From the NCBI RefSeq assembly GCF_003268475.1, contig NZ_MCIF01000002.1, positions 5,152,100 to 5,216,099 of the forward strand: 64,000 bases of DNA. The letters run 5' to 3'. How positions within the stretch are numbered: position 1 is the first letter of the stretch; each line of letters opens with the position of its first letter. Under the pieces are notes generated by a model. It saw only the letters and a program-made list of their open reading frames with translations. It made no database searches and was not told where the DNA came from. This document shows positions 63,318-64,000 of this stretch, one piece after another. The position numbers and the translations under genes are program-made. Source of the DNA: Thermogemmatispora tikiterensis (GTDB lineage: Bacteria > Chloroflexota > Ktedonobacteria > Ktedonobacterales > Ktedonobacteraceae).

Positions 63318-63497
63318 ATGATAAAACGATGCCGTCCCTCCTTGATGAGTGCTTTCACCATGGTCTTTGTTCTAGGGCTGGCGCTGGTACCGACTGGATT
63401 AGCTCATGCGCAAGCTGCCAGCAAGCCCTCAACGAACATGGCGACTTCTGGAGTCGTTGTGAACACGATGCCGGTAATGGTGCTGGAGCCTATTTGA
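63318..63497 (+). CDS. 59-residue secreted small peptide
   Basis: ATG at 63318, stop TGA at 63495-63497. The N-terminus MIKRCRPSLMSAFTMVFVLG then LALVPTGLAHA is a classic Sec signal peptide: basic start, hydrophobic core, and an Ala-His-Ala cleavage site near residue 31. The predicted mature part is about 28 residues (QAASKPSTNMATSG then VVVNTMPVMVLEPI), without cysteines. The ribosome site is weak (AGG four bases before). It lies in the bacteriocin-like locus. It could be a second peptide factor or a signal. The product is short, so the call rests mainly on the signal peptide. Confidence 0.55.
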   Translation: MIKRCRPSLMSAFTMVFVLGLALVPTGLAHAQAASKPSTNMATSGVVVNTMPVMVLEPI

Positions 63498-63566
63498 ATG
63501 AAACCGACCTGGTCGGTGATATAGTATGGGTGAGTACAGCTTGTTAAGCCTTGATAGTCACTTGCG

Positions 63567-63596
63567 GTTGTTGTAGGAAGAAATTCCTACAACAAC
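63567..63596 (+). terminator. 13-pair hairpin with GAAA loop
   Basis: GTTGTTGTAGGAA and TTCCTACAACAAC form a perfect 13-pair stem closed by a GAAA tetraloop. It lies between the secreted peptide gene and the next small membrane protein gene. No U run follows. It may terminate or stabilise the peptide mRNA, or shape the next gene's leader. Confidence 0.65.
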
Positions 63597-63652
63597 TTGC
63601 TGGCTACAAGCTTGGGAGAGCTACATCTGCCCTTGTAGAGGAAAAGTAAGCC

Positions 63653-63844
63653 GTGCTTCGCACAATTTTTGCCCTTGTTTGCTTTCTGGTGCTTTTCGTC
63701 AGTGATGTGGTCCTCTGGTTACGGGTGTGGCGTCTGCCTTCCGGGCAGGAGCGCGGCGGGCAACTGATTGGAGCCGTAGGAGGACTCATTGCTCTGTTAG
63801 CTGCTAGCTTGCTGGTGTTCTTGACGCTCAAAGGAGGGTCCTGA
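63653..63844 (+). CDS. 63-residue two-helix membrane protein
   Basis: GTG start at 63653 with GAGG about 12 bases upstream. Two membrane helices (IFALVCFLVLFVSDVVLWLR and GAVGGLIALLAASLLVFLTL) are joined by a basic/Gly-rich turn. It is one base from the next gene (TGA then G then ATG), so the two are translated together. The function is unknown. Small paired membrane proteins next to a bacteriocin-like gene often act in immunity, which is inference here. Confidence 0.65.
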   Translation: MLRTIFALVCFLVLFVSDVVLWLRVWRLPSGQERGGQLIGAVGGLIALLAASLLVFLTLKGGS

Positions 63845-63845
63845 G

Positions 63846-64000
63846 ATGCTCTGTCCTGAAGAAATTGTGATCATGGAAGTGGCAATTCCCTTGCTCAGCG
63901 TAGGGCTGCTGGTGACCCTGGGAGCCCTGGTTAACGAAATCTGGCTCAGTAGAGCGGCCTGGAGAGCGCGCCGTCAACGACACCAGGCGCTGCAGGAGGC
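63846..64000 (+). CDS. Small membrane protein, C-terminus beyond right edge
   Basis: An ATG at 63846 with GGAGGG seven bases upstream opens a frame that stays open to the right edge (51 codons seen). It begins MLCPEEIVIMEVAIPLLSVG, then one hydrophobic helix and an Arg-rich segment (RAAWRARRQRHQALQE). A decayed copy of its first 35 codons is at 62855-62959. The family is not recognised. Confidence 0.65.
   Translation, partial: MLCPEEIVIMEVAIPLLSVGLLVTLGALVNEIWLSRAAWRARRQRHQALQE

Noticed and set aside
63164..63547. A 127-residue plus-strand frame overlapping the secreted peptide
   Set aside because: It has no signal peptide or domain and no ribosome site, whereas the overlapping phase has a clear signal peptide.

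Overview
The window looks like a chromosomal piece of a GC-rich, probably spore-forming or filamentous bacterium of the Ktedonobacteria (Chloroflexota), with Thermogemmatispora-like character. That placement is inference. It rests on the high GC with frequent TTG/GTG starts, strong GGAGG ribosome sites, a T-box in front of serS, the prkA-yhbH-spoVR sporulation/stress trio, and the abundance of zinc-ribbon plus transmembrane plus low-complexity proteins. No rRNA, tRNA, insertion sequence, integrase or CRISPR array was seen.

Layout. 1-9.3 kb (mostly minus strand): a membrane protein cut by the left edge, a peptidase C26 glutamine amidotransferase, a membrane-anchored unknown, dihydrolipoyl dehydrogenase, a zinc-ribbon pseudokinase and an MFS transporter. 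9.7-19.7 kb: a small unknown, an acyl-CoA dehydrogenase, and a PucR/CdaR-type regulator divergent from a complete branched-chain amino-acid ABC operon in the order livF-livG-livH-livM-livK. 20.4-24.1 kb: a 67-residue Cys-containing peptide, two calcineurin-like phosphoesterases, and serS with a promoter, T-box leader and terminator that can be read directly. 24.2-28.7 kb: three tandem paralogues, each with a membrane helix, an Ala/Thr-repeat stalk and a concanavalin-like C-terminus. 29.4-44.3 kb: housekeeping and signalling genes (SufT-like factor, ribokinase, Dna2-like Fe-S nuclease-helicase, DUF711, GAF, universal stress protein, ClpS, a degenerate-receiver protein, SAM hydrolase, an orphan DesK/NarX-type histidine kinase).

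44.6-50.1 kb: prkA, yhbH and spoVR behind a consensus promoter and an unusually long leader. 50.3-57.4 kb: an unknown, a YedY/sulfite-oxidase-like molybdoenzyme, a large membrane protein, a DUF2203 protein, PrmC and a WecA/MraY-type phospho-sugar transferase.

57.4-64 kb is the most unusual part. A 268-residue precursor has a twin-arginine-like signal and a C-terminal core with twelve cysteines, which recalls the archaeal halocin C8 preproprotein. It is followed by an attenuator-like terminator and then by genes for a MauE/DoxX-like membrane protein, a small membrane protein, an ABC ATPase, an ABC membrane subunit and a MauD/TlpA-like CPHC thioredoxin. Beyond these lie a decayed gene copy, a 59-residue secreted peptide and two small membrane proteins, the last of them cut by the right edge. 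I read this as a disulfide-rich bacteriocin-type secretion locus: precursor, disulfide-forming pair, exporter or immunity pump, and small putative immunity proteins.
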